Part shown: positions 1 to 10,099 of the stretch, one piece after another
Layout of the letters: each line of letters opens with the position of its first letter
Numbering within the stretch: position 1 is the stretch's first letter
Source: Gordionus sp. m RMFG-2023
Taxonomy: Eukaryota > Nematomorpha > Gordioida > Chordodea > Parachordodidae
Reading direction: 5' to 3'
Assembly: GCF_954871325.1 (NCBI RefSeq)
Contig: NC_088777.1
Location: 29,675,366-29,739,365, forward strand
DNA length: 64,000 bases
Translations under genes and position numbers: made by a program
The notes under the pieces: generated by a model
The model's input: the letters and a program-made list of their open reading frames with translations, nothing else
What the model was told of the DNA's origin: nothing
Databases searched by the model: none

Positions 1-359
1 ATTTGTTACTAGCACATCGACCCTTTTTCATATATGAGTTTAATATAGGAAATAATTTATTGCGGATACCATCAGCAGTATCTACTAAATTTCTAGAAAG
101 TCTTAGGATTTGGAATGATGCTTTTAACATCAATATTTCCATATATTGAACCAATTTTGGCAAAATATTGGCAACAATCAACAAAGCCTTCCCATGAATT
201 GTATCAAATGATCTCAAATCACGTCCACAAAACATAGTAAGCACCTTTGTGCACTCTTTTTTTAATTTTGTACAACTTTTGAGTTTTTTCGGATCAGTAC
301 CAAAAAGACTATCAATTGTTAATTGTATCTTTTTACTCTCTGCTGTTGTACTTATTTAT
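1..359 (-). pseudogene. hAT transposase relic, cut by window edge
   Basis: Read on the minus strand, about 118 codons are open from near 359 to position 1. The text reads like the early-middle part of BED-finger hAT transposases: a Cys/Lys-rich helix, then a Gly-Arg-Asp-Leu-Arg-Ser-Phe stretch (the family's 'D-L-R-P-F' motif), then a segment ending in LSRNLVDTADGIRNKL. Between roughly 100 and 165 the expected family text (IYGNIDVKSIIPNPKT) lies in a different frame from the sequence on both sides, so two compensating frameshifts are likely. No start codon is visible and the rest lies outside the window. The hAT assignment is from motif order by eye. Confidence 0.6.
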
Positions 360-685
360 GTCTTTAAGTTGATTTGTGCCTAAAATAATTTAATAAGATC
401 ATATTTTATGTATAAATATCTAACCTGTTATATACATAAATAAATTTGCATATAATACAAATGACATAATTAAGCTTTTCTTTATTTTCATCATATATAA
501 ATGAAAATTTCTTCCATACATCGGATTTTCCATTAAGATTCTCCCTTACCTAATACTCTTTTGTCTTAATCTTTTCACCAATTCTTTTTAATTTTGCATC
601 CATTGAGATAATTTTTTTAATATGGCTGTGTCTAAAATCTAAAAAAAGTATTTAAAATGACTTTAATCAATTAGATTGAAATAAA
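360..685. other. AT-rich sequence, nothing recognised
   Basis: No reading frame of note and no repeat recognised. It probably belongs to the flank of the hAT relic on its left. Confidence 0.4.
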
Positions 686-940
686 CAGAGTTGGGCAGTA
701 CTGCAAATACTTGTATCTAAGATACATGGTACAAGATCCCTTTATATCTTGTATTCAGTATAATTTGACATTTTTAATAAGATACTAATATCTGTATCTA
801 AGATCCTTAATTCTGAAAAGAATCTTGTATTTTTTTCATTTTCTTGACAAAAGATACAGATACAGATTCTTTTTAATATTCATGTTTTAAATTTTACATA
901 TCACAGTATACATCTTATTTTCTTTGAGAATCTTGTATTA
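686..940. repeat. hAT-type terminus with degenerate subterminal repeats
   Basis: Begins CAGAGTTGGGCAGTACTG, which has the CAG-start form of hAT terminal inverted repeats. It is followed by many degenerate copies, in both orientations, of a short motif close to GTATCTAAGATAC up to about 940. hAT ends commonly carry such subterminal transposase-binding repeats. No matching opposite end or 8-bp target duplication was found, so this is probably one surviving end. Confidence 0.45.
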
Positions 941-1516
941 ATTTCCTAATTTTTTTCTGCCATATTTTAAAATATTGACAACCAAAATTAGCTGGAAAAT
1001 TTACAACTCATATTAAGGTTGATAGATAAAAAAATAATTATACCAAAACGAAATAAGTAAAGATTATATTTTATATATAAATGTAACTTAGAATATCATT
1101 ACCAATTTTATATAATATTTTTTAATTTCTAGGATGATTAACATTTATGGTAGTGAAATTTAAATTATAGAAATAAGTTCCCCTGAATCAAATCCCAATC
1201 TTAAATTTTATATGAAAATTTTTAAAAACTAATGTTAAAAAAGACAATGTATAGGATAAATAAATAATGAATAAAACTTATCTTTAGTACATAAAATATG
1301 TCTTATCTTGTAATTCATGGGAAACACACAATTTAGTGATAAAATAGTTTGGTATCCGGTTGTTAGATTTACAAAATAATAATTAATAATGACATGACAT
1401 GTTAATATGATTGACATTTTAATCCTAAAATGTGATAAATATTAAATTATATGATTTTATAATTAATATTATAAATTATACTGACTATTTAAGATATTAA
1501 TATTATTATTTATTTT

Positions 1517-1651
1517 CGGGTCGGGTCGGGTTTTCGGGTCGGACAGTTTTACAACCCGACCCGAGCCCAAACCCGAGAAATTTTTTTTTTGATGTCCGAA
1601 CCCGACCCGAGTCTACGGACAGCCCGTGCAGTTCTCTATCCCGGATCTCTG
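1517..1651. repeat. GC-rich inverted-repeat element end
   Basis: In a very AT-rich setting, this stretch holds iterated CGGGTCGGGT and its complement ACCCGACCCGAG, separated by short A/T runs. The right edge reads ...CCCGGATCTCTG, the complement of a CAGAGATCC start. That start resembles the end of the short element at 60472. A left terminal repeat was not found. Best read as one end of a non-autonomous hAT-like element. Confidence 0.45.
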
Positions 1652-2029
1652 AATATAATTTGATTTGGAATAAACATTTTTCTCACGGTCTTCTATTTTG
1701 CGCATCTCCATATAAAGAAACAATGAGATGGGGTAATGGAAGTGGGTGTAACCAGTATTTATTAACCAAAAGGGTTTACAAAAGATTTAGGCCTGACCCC
1801 GTCTATAAAAAATTTATTTCTGTTTTTTTTATTTCAGGTTGCTATCTTTATTTTACTTTTTAATAGGTAACATCTCTATATCATTTCCGTTAAAGTTGGT
1901 TGAACAATTGGAGGCACTAAAAATCCAGAGTTTTAAAAAAGTCTTAAAAGTTTTTTTTAAGAACAGAGATCTTTGACCATATTTTACATAAAAATGCTAA
2001 GATCTTTTTAAAATATCTATCTTTTATAA

Positions 2030-2525
2030 GTAAATCTTTTGTAATTGTGACGATTGTGGCTACCCCACTGAATCAAATTCTTGCACTACAGGTTTTCCTG
2101 CGGAAGTGCCCGCCATAAATCCAATAATAACATTCTCCTAGCTGCCCTCAAAAAAGTTATATCCCATCCCTTCTTGATGTGGACCATTTAAATAATAATG
2201 CCCTACACCCAGATGGCATATCCCTTATTCCCCTGAACGAATAATTTCACATTAACCTGGAACTGCACGTGTATTGAATTTCCAATGAAGTCCAACCTCT
2301 CACTTACTGCCATTGGAAATACAGAACTTGTTTTAAAAAATACGCTGTTCTCACGAACACAGTTTTTATACCAATAGTCACTAACACCCTAAGGATGTTC
2401 AGAAAGGAAGCTCTCAATTTTATCAAAGCCATGGACAAAAAAAGGAGACTTATTATAGGTGACCTGAATGAAGGATTCTACCTTCGTCAGCAGATTTTCT
2501 CATTTCTTACACAATATTTTCCTTA
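2030..2525 (+). pseudogene. C-terminal relic of a non-LTR retrotransposon ORF
   Basis: Plus-strand frames contain the motifs of the C-terminal region that follows the RT in one group of LINE proteins. There is a C-x2-C knuckle (Cys-Asp-Asp-Cys-Gly near 2049), then His-Tyr-Arg-Phe-Ser-Cys-Gly-Ser-Ala-Arg-His and an N-x2-I-L-L-A-A-L stretch. At the end is IIGDLNEGFYLRQQ (2455-2500), matching ITGDPQEGFYLRHR in the copy at 59407-60033. The motifs are spread over two or three frames with several stops, so it is old. No RT domain is attached here. This identification is from motif order only. Confidence 0.6.
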
Positions 2526-2750
2526 ATTCATACCAAAAATCAGGACTATTATCCTTTAAAAAAAGAAATAATTTACATGATTTAATTTTCAGGACATTAT
2601 CCTTAAATCTTTATACTAAAAATCAGGACTACTATTAAGGTCAAAAGATCAAAAGAAATAATTTAATATCACTTATTTTTTTATACAAACTACATTGAAA
2701 TAATGTTAAAACTATAAAAAGAAAAATCGATATTCTATTTTAATTTAAAT

Positions 2751-2990
2751 CAGAGACCAGCAGAGGTACCATGTGCACCGACCGGCCCCGATTTTTTTTA
2801 AAAAGAAATTCTCAGGCCCGGCTCTAATTTTTTTAAAATAGATTTTATTTATTTTTCATTTTCTTAGCTAATAATGGCGATTTAAAATATTGGTTTTAAA
2901 ATGGCCCGTGTATTTTTAATTTCGACCCGGTCTGGTTCAGGTATGTACATTAAAATTAAAATAAGGCCAGGCTCCCAGACCCAGCCTTCA
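2751..2990. repeat. GC-rich element end, CAGAGACC family
   Basis: Starts CAGAGACCAGCAGAGGTACC and carries scattered GGCCCGG-type blocks within AT-rich DNA. The same start occurs, inverted, at the right end of the element at 23515-23842 (GGTACCTCTCTGTAGGTCTCT). The right end here is not preserved. Confidence 0.5.
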
Positions 2991-3153
2991 TAAAATTTAT
3001 ATTTTTAAACATGAATATCTATATGGTTTATTATAGCGATAATATAATTTCTTATGCTAACCTCGGGCCGGCCTTCATAAAATTTATATATTTTTAAACA
3101 TGAATATCTATATTGTTTATTATAGCGATAATATAATTTCTTATGCTAACCTC
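2984..3153. repeat. ~80-bp direct tandem repeat
   Basis: Two nearly identical ~80-bp copies (2984-3064 and 3071-3153) both run from GCCTTCATAAAATTTATA to CTTATGCTAACCTC. They are separated by a short GGGCCG spacer. The copies differ by a few bases, so the duplication is fairly recent compared with the surrounding decay. Confidence 0.8.
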
Positions 3154-3607
3154 CTATTTGATAATCTACAGTCGAGCGCCAATAATATTTCAAAGGTGAC
3201 ATGGTGGCCAATATTTTAAATTCTGCCCATTAAAAATTAATTAGAGTTGTCAAAAATTTATACCTACTTACCTTTTATATTACTCATTTAATTTAGTGTC
3301 AAACTTACTTAATATTACTGCCCATTTCTTATTAAAAAGGTGCCCGAAATTTTTTCTTTATTTAGCTTTAAATCTCATTTTATAGTTGATTTCTGAACAT
3401 TATTCTATAAATGTATTATTAAACATTCATTTATATTATATGATGCAAAATATAATATACTCTGTTACAATTGAACTAATACTTTTTTTGTTATTGCAAT
3501 ACATCTGTCAATTCTAAACATAATTCAATAAATTTTATAGAGAAAATTATAAAAGTTTTCTGCAAATTTTATTAAATACTATAGACAGGGTTTAAAGTTA
3601 TGCATAT

Positions 3608-3830
3608 TCAAAGTTGTACAAACAAAATTAGAACTTTAATGTTATATTTCAAAGCTGATGAAATCAACATTTTCATAGTAAGAGGTATGCGTGGTCTACG
3701 GCCATCATACCGTTTTTCTGCTGATCCGGTAGCATCAAGTTTTGCAATCAATCGATTCAAGGCTGCGATAGACCGGTTTCTGTTAGGAAATTTCTTCAAT
3801 GACTTTTATTTTTTTCTTGTCTTAAAATTT
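3608..3830 (-). pseudogene. Mariner-type DNA-binding domain relic
   Basis: A minus-strand reading frame of about 63 codons begins Lys-Lys-Phe-Pro-Asn-Arg-Asn-Arg-Ser and continues with a Leu/Ile helix and TGSAEKRYDGRRPRIPLT. This matches the layout of the N-terminal helix-turn-helix domain (DUF4817-like; 'KxFPN+N...TGS...GRPR') found on mariner/Tc1-like proteins of insects. After the Arg-Pro-Arg motif the text no longer resembles the family. No DDE catalytic domain was found nearby. Likely a small fragment of a dead mariner-type element. Confidence 0.5.
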
Positions 3831-3839
3831 TAATTAAAC

Positions 3840-4605
3840 TCAAGTCATATTTACTGAAAACTTTTTTTTCTAAAAAAGATTCATTTGGAAAGTTGAAATT
3901 TTATTTGTCCAACTTAGAATATGCATACCTTTGAACCCTTCTATTAGAATATGATAAGGTAATTTAACTTCTCTCATTCTTTAAAATGTTATTGAATTAT
4001 ATTTAGAATTGACAGTTTATACTAAATCAGTTTTATTGCAACTCAATGTATATAAGATTTGATTGAAGGCGATCGCGTTCACAAATTTGAATACGGTCCT
4101 ATAAATTTTAAACGCAAAAGTACTCGATAATTATGAAGGACGAACGCCCACAAATTTCTTTTTTTTAATGTTTACAAATTAGGGGAGACCGTAGATAGTG
4201 TTAACTCGGGGCAAATATTTTCTTATAAAATGATTTTAAAACTAATATGCCTTGATATTTGAAATTAAACCATAAATATATTTTAATAAGATGCTTAATT
4301 GGTTCTAAAAATGTTTCACAAAAATATGCGCATGAAAAGTTAAATGCAAATTTTAATTTTAACAAGTCAAAAGTAACTTTTTAATTTTTTACATTTTTGC
4401 TAATAAATCTTATAAAGATTACAGACTAAACATTTTTGTATTCAAACCTACATTCGAATTATGTATAGGGAAAAATATTTTTTTTATCATTAAAACAAAA
4501 AAACACATACATAAAACCTTCATTTTTATTAATTGCATAATATAAAATAATATTTAATTTATAAATATAACAAATAGATATCAATGATTAATTTTATAAT
4601 ATTTA
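3840..4605. other. AT-rich sequence, nothing recognised
   Basis: No coding relic seen. It should contain the 3' end of the hAT element whose transposase ends at 4611, but no clear terminal repeat could be matched to the right end at 8648. Confidence 0.35.
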
Positions 4606-5097
4606 TAACTTTATTTATTTAAAAATTTTTTATTAAGCCGTACAATTAATATATTTTCAAGATTTATCACACTCAAATTACATCTATAAGGGGATAGTAT
4701 AAATTTAATTGTAGAAAATCTTTCTACACTAACTTGGGTAGCTGGCACTGCCAGTATGATATCAGACAATTTATATAATTCAGGGTATCGATTACTCTGA
4801 TTTCTCCAATAGTCTAAAATATTCATATTTTTATTTAACCTAGGTTCTTTAGAAAAATTAACTAAAATATTTTTAATATTCTCCGATTTTTGTAAAAGAT
4901 TTTGTTTGTTCACATCTTTTTTTTTAAGAAGACTTTCTACTAAGTCCTCTTCAGATGAAGATCCATTAACCGGTGTTGATTCACCTTCACTAAAATCCTC
5001 CACTCTTATAACAAAGTTCGATTCCATGTTATGCCATATTTTAAGAATATGTTCTCTAGCTTTGGTTTTTTCTTCTTCAGTCAAAAGCACTTGATAT

Positions 5098-5247
5098 CTA
5101 TATAATAAAAATTAAAATTATCATTAAAAAATTCTTATTATATTTATGTATAGATAGAAAAATATATAAAGTGAAATAAAATTATTAATTAAAATAAATA
5201 AAATTATTGATTAAATTTATATAAGATATAATATTTTTAAAACATAC
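5098..5247 (-). other. GT-AG intron of the hAT transposase
   Basis: On the minus strand the donor reads AAG|GTATGTTTT (at 5248/5247) and the acceptor TTATATAG|ATATCAAG (5098/5097). Removing 150 nt keeps frame and creates the family's 'YLD-x-RYQ-x-LL' junction. The intron is far richer in A+T than the flanking exons. Confidence 0.8.
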
Positions 5248-6334
5248 CTTAAATCTAGATATATGCATGATAAAAAGGCATTGTTGTTTAAAAGTTGCTT
5301 CTCTCTCAAATTCATAGCATCAATTATTGAACCAGCAAAGGGTTAAGTAAAAATGGAAATTTCTAATTTAGCTTTCAGCCATATGCCATAAAAATCCCCT
5401 AAAGTTAGCTGCTCAAGTTGTAAGTTCTTGGTAGCTACTTTCATTGGTTTTAGTATATTTACCAACCCTATAATTGCTTCCCATTCCAGAGTTGTAAAAC
5501 AAAGTTCACTATATGATACTGATAACTCCTCACAAATATCTTTTAATTCATTCAATCTCTCTAGCATGTCATAGGTTAATAACCATCTGTGACAATCCAA
5601 TATAGGTCTTTTTAAGTTTAATTTTTTTAGTATGATTGATATCGATTTTGTCCTTAGCTTCTTGCAGGCAGTACGAGCTTTAATAATAATATTAGAAATG
5701 GAGCAATTTTTTAATGCATGAGCTACCACAAGTTGTAAGGTATGAGAAGCACATCTTATATTTATAATATCATATTGAGAATCGTTAAGATTGCTTACTA
5801 ATTCATCAGGTACATTTGTGAAACTAGTATAAATATCATAATTATCTATATTTTGTATTTGTTCTTCTTCATCATTTTCAGACAATTGATTGTCATCATC
5901 ACTATCTTCCATAAATAATTTTACCATCTTAATTAAATTTGCCCCATTGTCCGTTGTTATAGTGTACAGTTGTGATGTTTTTATTTCATAATCATTTAAT
6001 ACTTTTATTAAAAGGAGTTTTAAATTTTCTGCATGGGCCATTCAAAAATTTCTTTCATTGCCAGTGTTCTTAGAACAATTTTTGCTTTTTGAATGTACTG
6101 AAGATTAATCCCAATAATGGACCTGTCTAGACGAGTGACACAGTCAATTTTTAGAGATAATAATAATTTTCCATTTATTTCTTTGATTATATTTTGCCGA
6201 ATATCTAAGGCTAATTCTGCAACATTCGATTGAATATTTTGGGAATTAATTTTAATATTACCTAAACCTTCTAATATAGGATCCAGAATTTTTCTAAAGC
6301 CACTATCATCGATTAATGTGAATGGTCTACCATT

Positions 6335-7967
6335 CAGTGGCGTAGGCATGGGATGAAAAATTAAAAAAAAAAATTTTTTTTAATTTAATTTTTATTTTTA
6401 AATTTTTTTTTTAAAATATTTTAATTTAATAAATTCTTAATAAACGCTTGATTTTTATGTTTTAAATTTATTATAAATAATAATAGATATACACATTTGA
6501 TTATTTTTATATTTATTAAATAAATTTTATATTATTTTGCATTTCATAAAAGTTGTCTAGTTTGTCATATTCCATTTTATAAAAATATATATTTCTCATT
6601 TTCAATATGAATTTCACACCAACCAAAAAAAGGGAGTTATTTATTCAAACATATCACGATTTTGACTCAGAAAATCAAAAAAAAACTAAAAAGATTTTGT
6701 CCAACCAGATTCATCGAAAGACAACGGTCGGTGAAATTCTTTATTGAACTATATGATGTTGTCTTTGCAGCACTAGAATTTTATATATCAAGCAAGGAAA
6801 AAGATTCAGCAGATTTTGAAAATCTTTTGCAGGCTATTATTAAGCCACAGTTTTTAATTTCAATTGAATGTGTTTATTTTTTATTTAATTATACATATGA
6901 TTTTAGCAAAATGCTACAAAAAATTGATTTGGATTTAAGGGAGATTATGAATTGAACAAAGGATATTGTTGAAATATTAACAAATATCGATCAAATATTG
7001 ATGCATCTACGATTGAGGATTTTTATAAAATAAACATTTTTATTCCCCTTATTCATGCATTTTTATTTCAATTAAAATAAAGATTTATTAGTCATAATTA
7101 TATTTAGCTTTTATTTTCTTTTGCCGGTTGAGTCTAAACTGTTGATTACACTTGAAACACGAGAGGATATTAAAAAAATCTCAGAGTTTTATGCTGATGA
7201 TTTAGTAAGTTCATATGATAAGTTACTTTGTGATGTCGAATTTTGGTATAAAAATCTTGACAGAATAGGGTATTCTTTGAGACCAAAAAATGCTCTGCAG
7301 GCCCTTTCCATGTGTAATTGCATTTTAGATTCCCTGCCTAATATCAAAAGATTATTAATTATTTTAGCTACCTTGGCAATTGCACTAATGAAAGGTCTTT
7401 TTCAACTTTAAAAGGTTAAAAACCTATTTAAGAAACACAACCGGTGAAAAACGTTTAAATGGATTAGCCCTATTAAATATTTATAAGGAGATTATTTTAG
7501 ATAAAAATTTGATTCTAGATGAATTAGCAAAATCTCAGAGAAAAGTATATCCTCTTTTTAAATTCAAATCAAAAAATAGCAATAAATTTTTTTTAGTTTT
7601 AATATATAATCAATTTTGTAAAAAAGTATTATTTATTAAGATAATATCATCATATTTTTTTAAATACCATTATTTGCATAATACATTATAATTTTTAATA
7701 TTAAAATCTGTATTATATAAAATATCAACATTTTGAAAATATTTTAATTAATAAAAATATATACATGATTAAATAAAGGAATGTAAAATATATAATAAAA
7801 TACCCTAAAATTTTATTATATAAAAATATAAAACAATTTTAACAAATCCAAAAATATAAGCAATTAAATGTTCAAAAAAAATGGGAGGTTTGGGGGCGAA
7901 GCCCCCCCCCCAAAAAAAATTTCTAACCCCCCCCCCCCCCCATTATAAAATCCTGGCTACGCCACTG
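6335..7967 (+). mobile_element. ZMYM1-like hAT element inserted in another hAT
   Basis: Terminal inverted repeats are CAGTGGCGTAGGCATGGGAT on the left and ...ATCCTGGCTACGCCACTG on the right. The right end is preceded by long C runs, a form seen often at ends of ZMYM1-like hATs. Perfect 8-bp target duplications CTACCATT flank it (6327-6334 and 7968-7975). The target is the coding sequence of the minus-strand hAT transposase, whose protein text resumes on each side. At 1633 bp it is too short for a full transposase, so it is an internally deleted copy. Confidence 0.9.
6608..7560 (+). pseudogene. ZMYM1-like hAT transposase, C-terminal half relic
   Basis: Plus-strand fragments in several frames. 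The first (6662-6955) has LKRFCPTRFIERQRSVKFF and an ELYD-VV-ALE stretch, matching the 'C-T-R-W/F-x-R' region of ZMYM1-like hATs. The second (7121-7411) ends NIKRLLIILATLAIA. The Ser-Glu-Arg-Ser-Phe core that normally follows is replaced by a frameshift. A further frame reads RLKTYLRNTTGEKRLNGLAL and ends near 7560. The N-terminal half, including the zinc finger, is missing. At least three frame changes and internal stops make it non-functional. Confidence 0.75.
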
Positions 7968-8499
7968 CTACCATTAAAAGTTACCAGCTCAGTACAAGCA
8001 TCAATTATTATTTTTTTATTTAGCTTCACTGATATAGTAGTTTGTTCTTTAAATACTTCTTCTATTGTCTGTTGGTTTGATGGCATCTTAAGCCTTTTTA
8101 TTTTATTAGGAATTTGTTGTTGTAATATTTTAATTTTATTGAATTCTATAGGTGGTTTCTTTTTATGTGACGCTCCAAATTTGCGCCATGATTACCTTTC
8201 ATATTTATTTGACAATCAGCAATATTAAATTTTGATGTGTCATTAATAATATTATAAGTAAAATAATTGTATATGGGGTTAAATTTTGATCTAGGCATTA
8301 TAATTTATAAGCTTAAAAATTTTAAAAAATATTGTAAAATGGCAATATACTAAAGTTCATAAAAATTATGACTGACACTTATCAATTAAATGTGATTGAT
8401 AAAAATCTTTAAAACAATTCAAATATAATTAAAATATTTTGCAATATACTAGTAATATACTAGTAATAACTTACACATTATTTTAGCAGCATAAAATCA

Positions 8500-8648
8500 C
8501 GAGGTTCGAACCGGTTCAGAGGCATTTTAGCGGTTCGGTTTAGGTTCGGTTAGAAATTTTTTAGCGGTTTAGGTTCGGTTCAGGTTTGATAAAAAATACC
8601 GGTTTTTAGCGGTTTAACGGTTCGGTTCAGGTTCGGTTTGGATCCCTG
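8500..8648. repeat. GGTTCGGTT-repeat terminus of the BED-hAT family
   Basis: Iterated degenerate GGTTCGGTTCAGG and TAGCGGTTT units end in GGTTTGGATCCCTG at 8648, the complement of CAGGGATCCAAACCGAACC. The short element at 13942-14700 has the same kind of end (CAGGGATTTGAACC). It lies 200 bp upstream of the start of the minus-strand hAT transposase, so it is probably that element's 5' terminus. Confidence 0.6.
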
Positions 8649-9540
8649 CGCATGAATAATAATATGAAGATGGTTGACTTGTTTTTTGTAAATTATATAT
8701 ATTAATTTCTACCGATATATTCAAAGAATAAAACTACGTTTAAATATTTTGGAAAAATTGCTTCGCCTATTTTATTTTATCACTTTAATTTATTATGGGC
8801 AATATAACCCCGGTCTCTCCTACTCTTATTGTTATTTTACAATAATTTTGATGTTATACATTGTTATGCTAAATTAAATGATTATAGTAAATATTTTATA
8901 TTTAACATAATTATAGTGAGAATTGTCAAATCCTCTACAGCAACTATACTAGGAAAGAGTAAGAAAACTAAATTTTATTAAAAATTTATTTTGTAATTAA
9001 TTAAAAAAGGTAACCAGCCTTTTTTTACTGTAAATTTTATTGGAAGGTTTTAGTTGCCTTTGGCCCAATTGCATTTTTTAAATAATTTAGGTTTTACAAT
9101 ATTTTTTATAAAGAAAACTTTTTTCTTAAAAATTTCAAATTGTCATAATTTAAAATTTTTTAACTTATACTTTTTTTAAATATTTTATTTTTATATTTAT
9201 TTCGGCTAAACAGCTAAAATAGGACACTCTATTAGTTTGTTTTATGTACAAACTGCTCTTTTTTAAAAAAGAAGTCTTAATAGCCATCGAAAAGTCAACT
9301 TATTTTGAACATGCCTAATTGTTTATAATTTTTGTTTTAAATCTAAATAGTGATATATATATCAATAAAAAGTTAAAATAATTCTAGTTTGCACATTAAT
9401 CAACTGCTTAATATAATTTCTGATATTCCCATATTTGTAATAGGTGTATTTATAATTTTTCATAATGACTATCTAACCCTTAATTTCTTAAACTTTAACG
9501 TCCAGGACTCACTTACTAATTATATTTATATATATGGTTA
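8649..9540. other. AT-rich sequence, nothing recognised
   Basis: No reading frames or repeats identified. Confidence 0.4.
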
Positions 9541-9544
9541 GAGT

Positions 9545-10075
9545 CAGGGTTGCCATCTATTTTCAAACAAAATGAGGGAGAAATTAAACATAATTCCAAA
9601 AATTATTTTATTAAATTTTTACATAAAAAATATGTGTACAAAATATTATTAAGAATTAATACATATAATAAATCATTCATATTTTTTTAGAAGATTTTAT
9701 GTTATTAAATTGTTAATTTTTGTTCTGAAATTAAGGTTCTGCTCTGTCAAGTATGGATTCAATATCCTTCGATTTCTCCAAGTTCGATGATAATTTTTTA
9801 AAATTTTATTGAAACTACTTCTTTATTAGAATCTCGCAGAATTAATGGGAATGTTTTTTTTATCCATTGTTTGAGGCATACATTAATAAAATGGATGATT
9901 TTCCTTAGATCCTGTAAAATATATCTCTTTGTCCCAGAACCTATTCTGCATTTTATGCTTTTGGCTATTTTTGAATCAGGAAGGAGAATAAGCAATAAGT
10001 TTGCGATGCAATCTGTAGATAAATGACTAAGCGATTTACGTGTGATAGATGAATGTCGCTATATATATTGAAAAC
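9545..10075 (-). pseudogene. hAT element end and transposase fragment
   Basis: A hAT-like terminal sequence starts at 9545 (CAGGGTTGCCATC). Inside it, the minus strand from about 10070 to 9720 reads as the start of a hAT-like domain: a His-rich leader, then LLPDSKIAKSIKCR. This matches the 'F-P-D-S-K-I-A-x-x-x-x-C-x-R-T-K' motif of one hAT group. It then has a helical stretch to position 9798 and a Lys-rich end. The opposite terminus and target duplication were not found. Confidence 0.55.
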
Positions 10076-10099
10076 ACAGTATTTACATAAATTATTGTT

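Larger units (their letters stand above)
4611..8298 (-). pseudogene. BED-finger hAT transposase with one intron, interrupted
   Basis: Minus-strand hAT transposase. It starts at ATG 8298, with a BED-like finger segment (single Cys, then MKGNHGANLERHIK), and is broken at 7975/6334 by another hAT. It resumes with NGRPFTLIDDSGFRKILDPI and a TTDNGAN segment (complement near 5930). It ends in the hAT dimerisation region (AVPATQVSVERFSTIKFILS, 4690-4760) and stops at 4611. A GT-AG intron joins ...YLDL to YQVLLTEEEK. Lesions are a frameshift near 6030, an in-frame TAA at 5343-5345 and the insertion. The protein would be roughly the usual 600-700 residues for this family. Function, known for the family: cut-and-paste transposition in the nucleus with 8-bp target duplication. 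This copy is dead. Confidence 0.85.

Noticed and set aside
1517-1651. CGGGT iterations as telomere-like repeats
   Set aside because: Irregular, present in both orientations and tied to inverted element ends; not a telomeric array.
1660-1863. 67-codon plus-strand ORF after the GC-rich repeat
   Set aside because: No family recognised and no conserved pattern; treated as chance.
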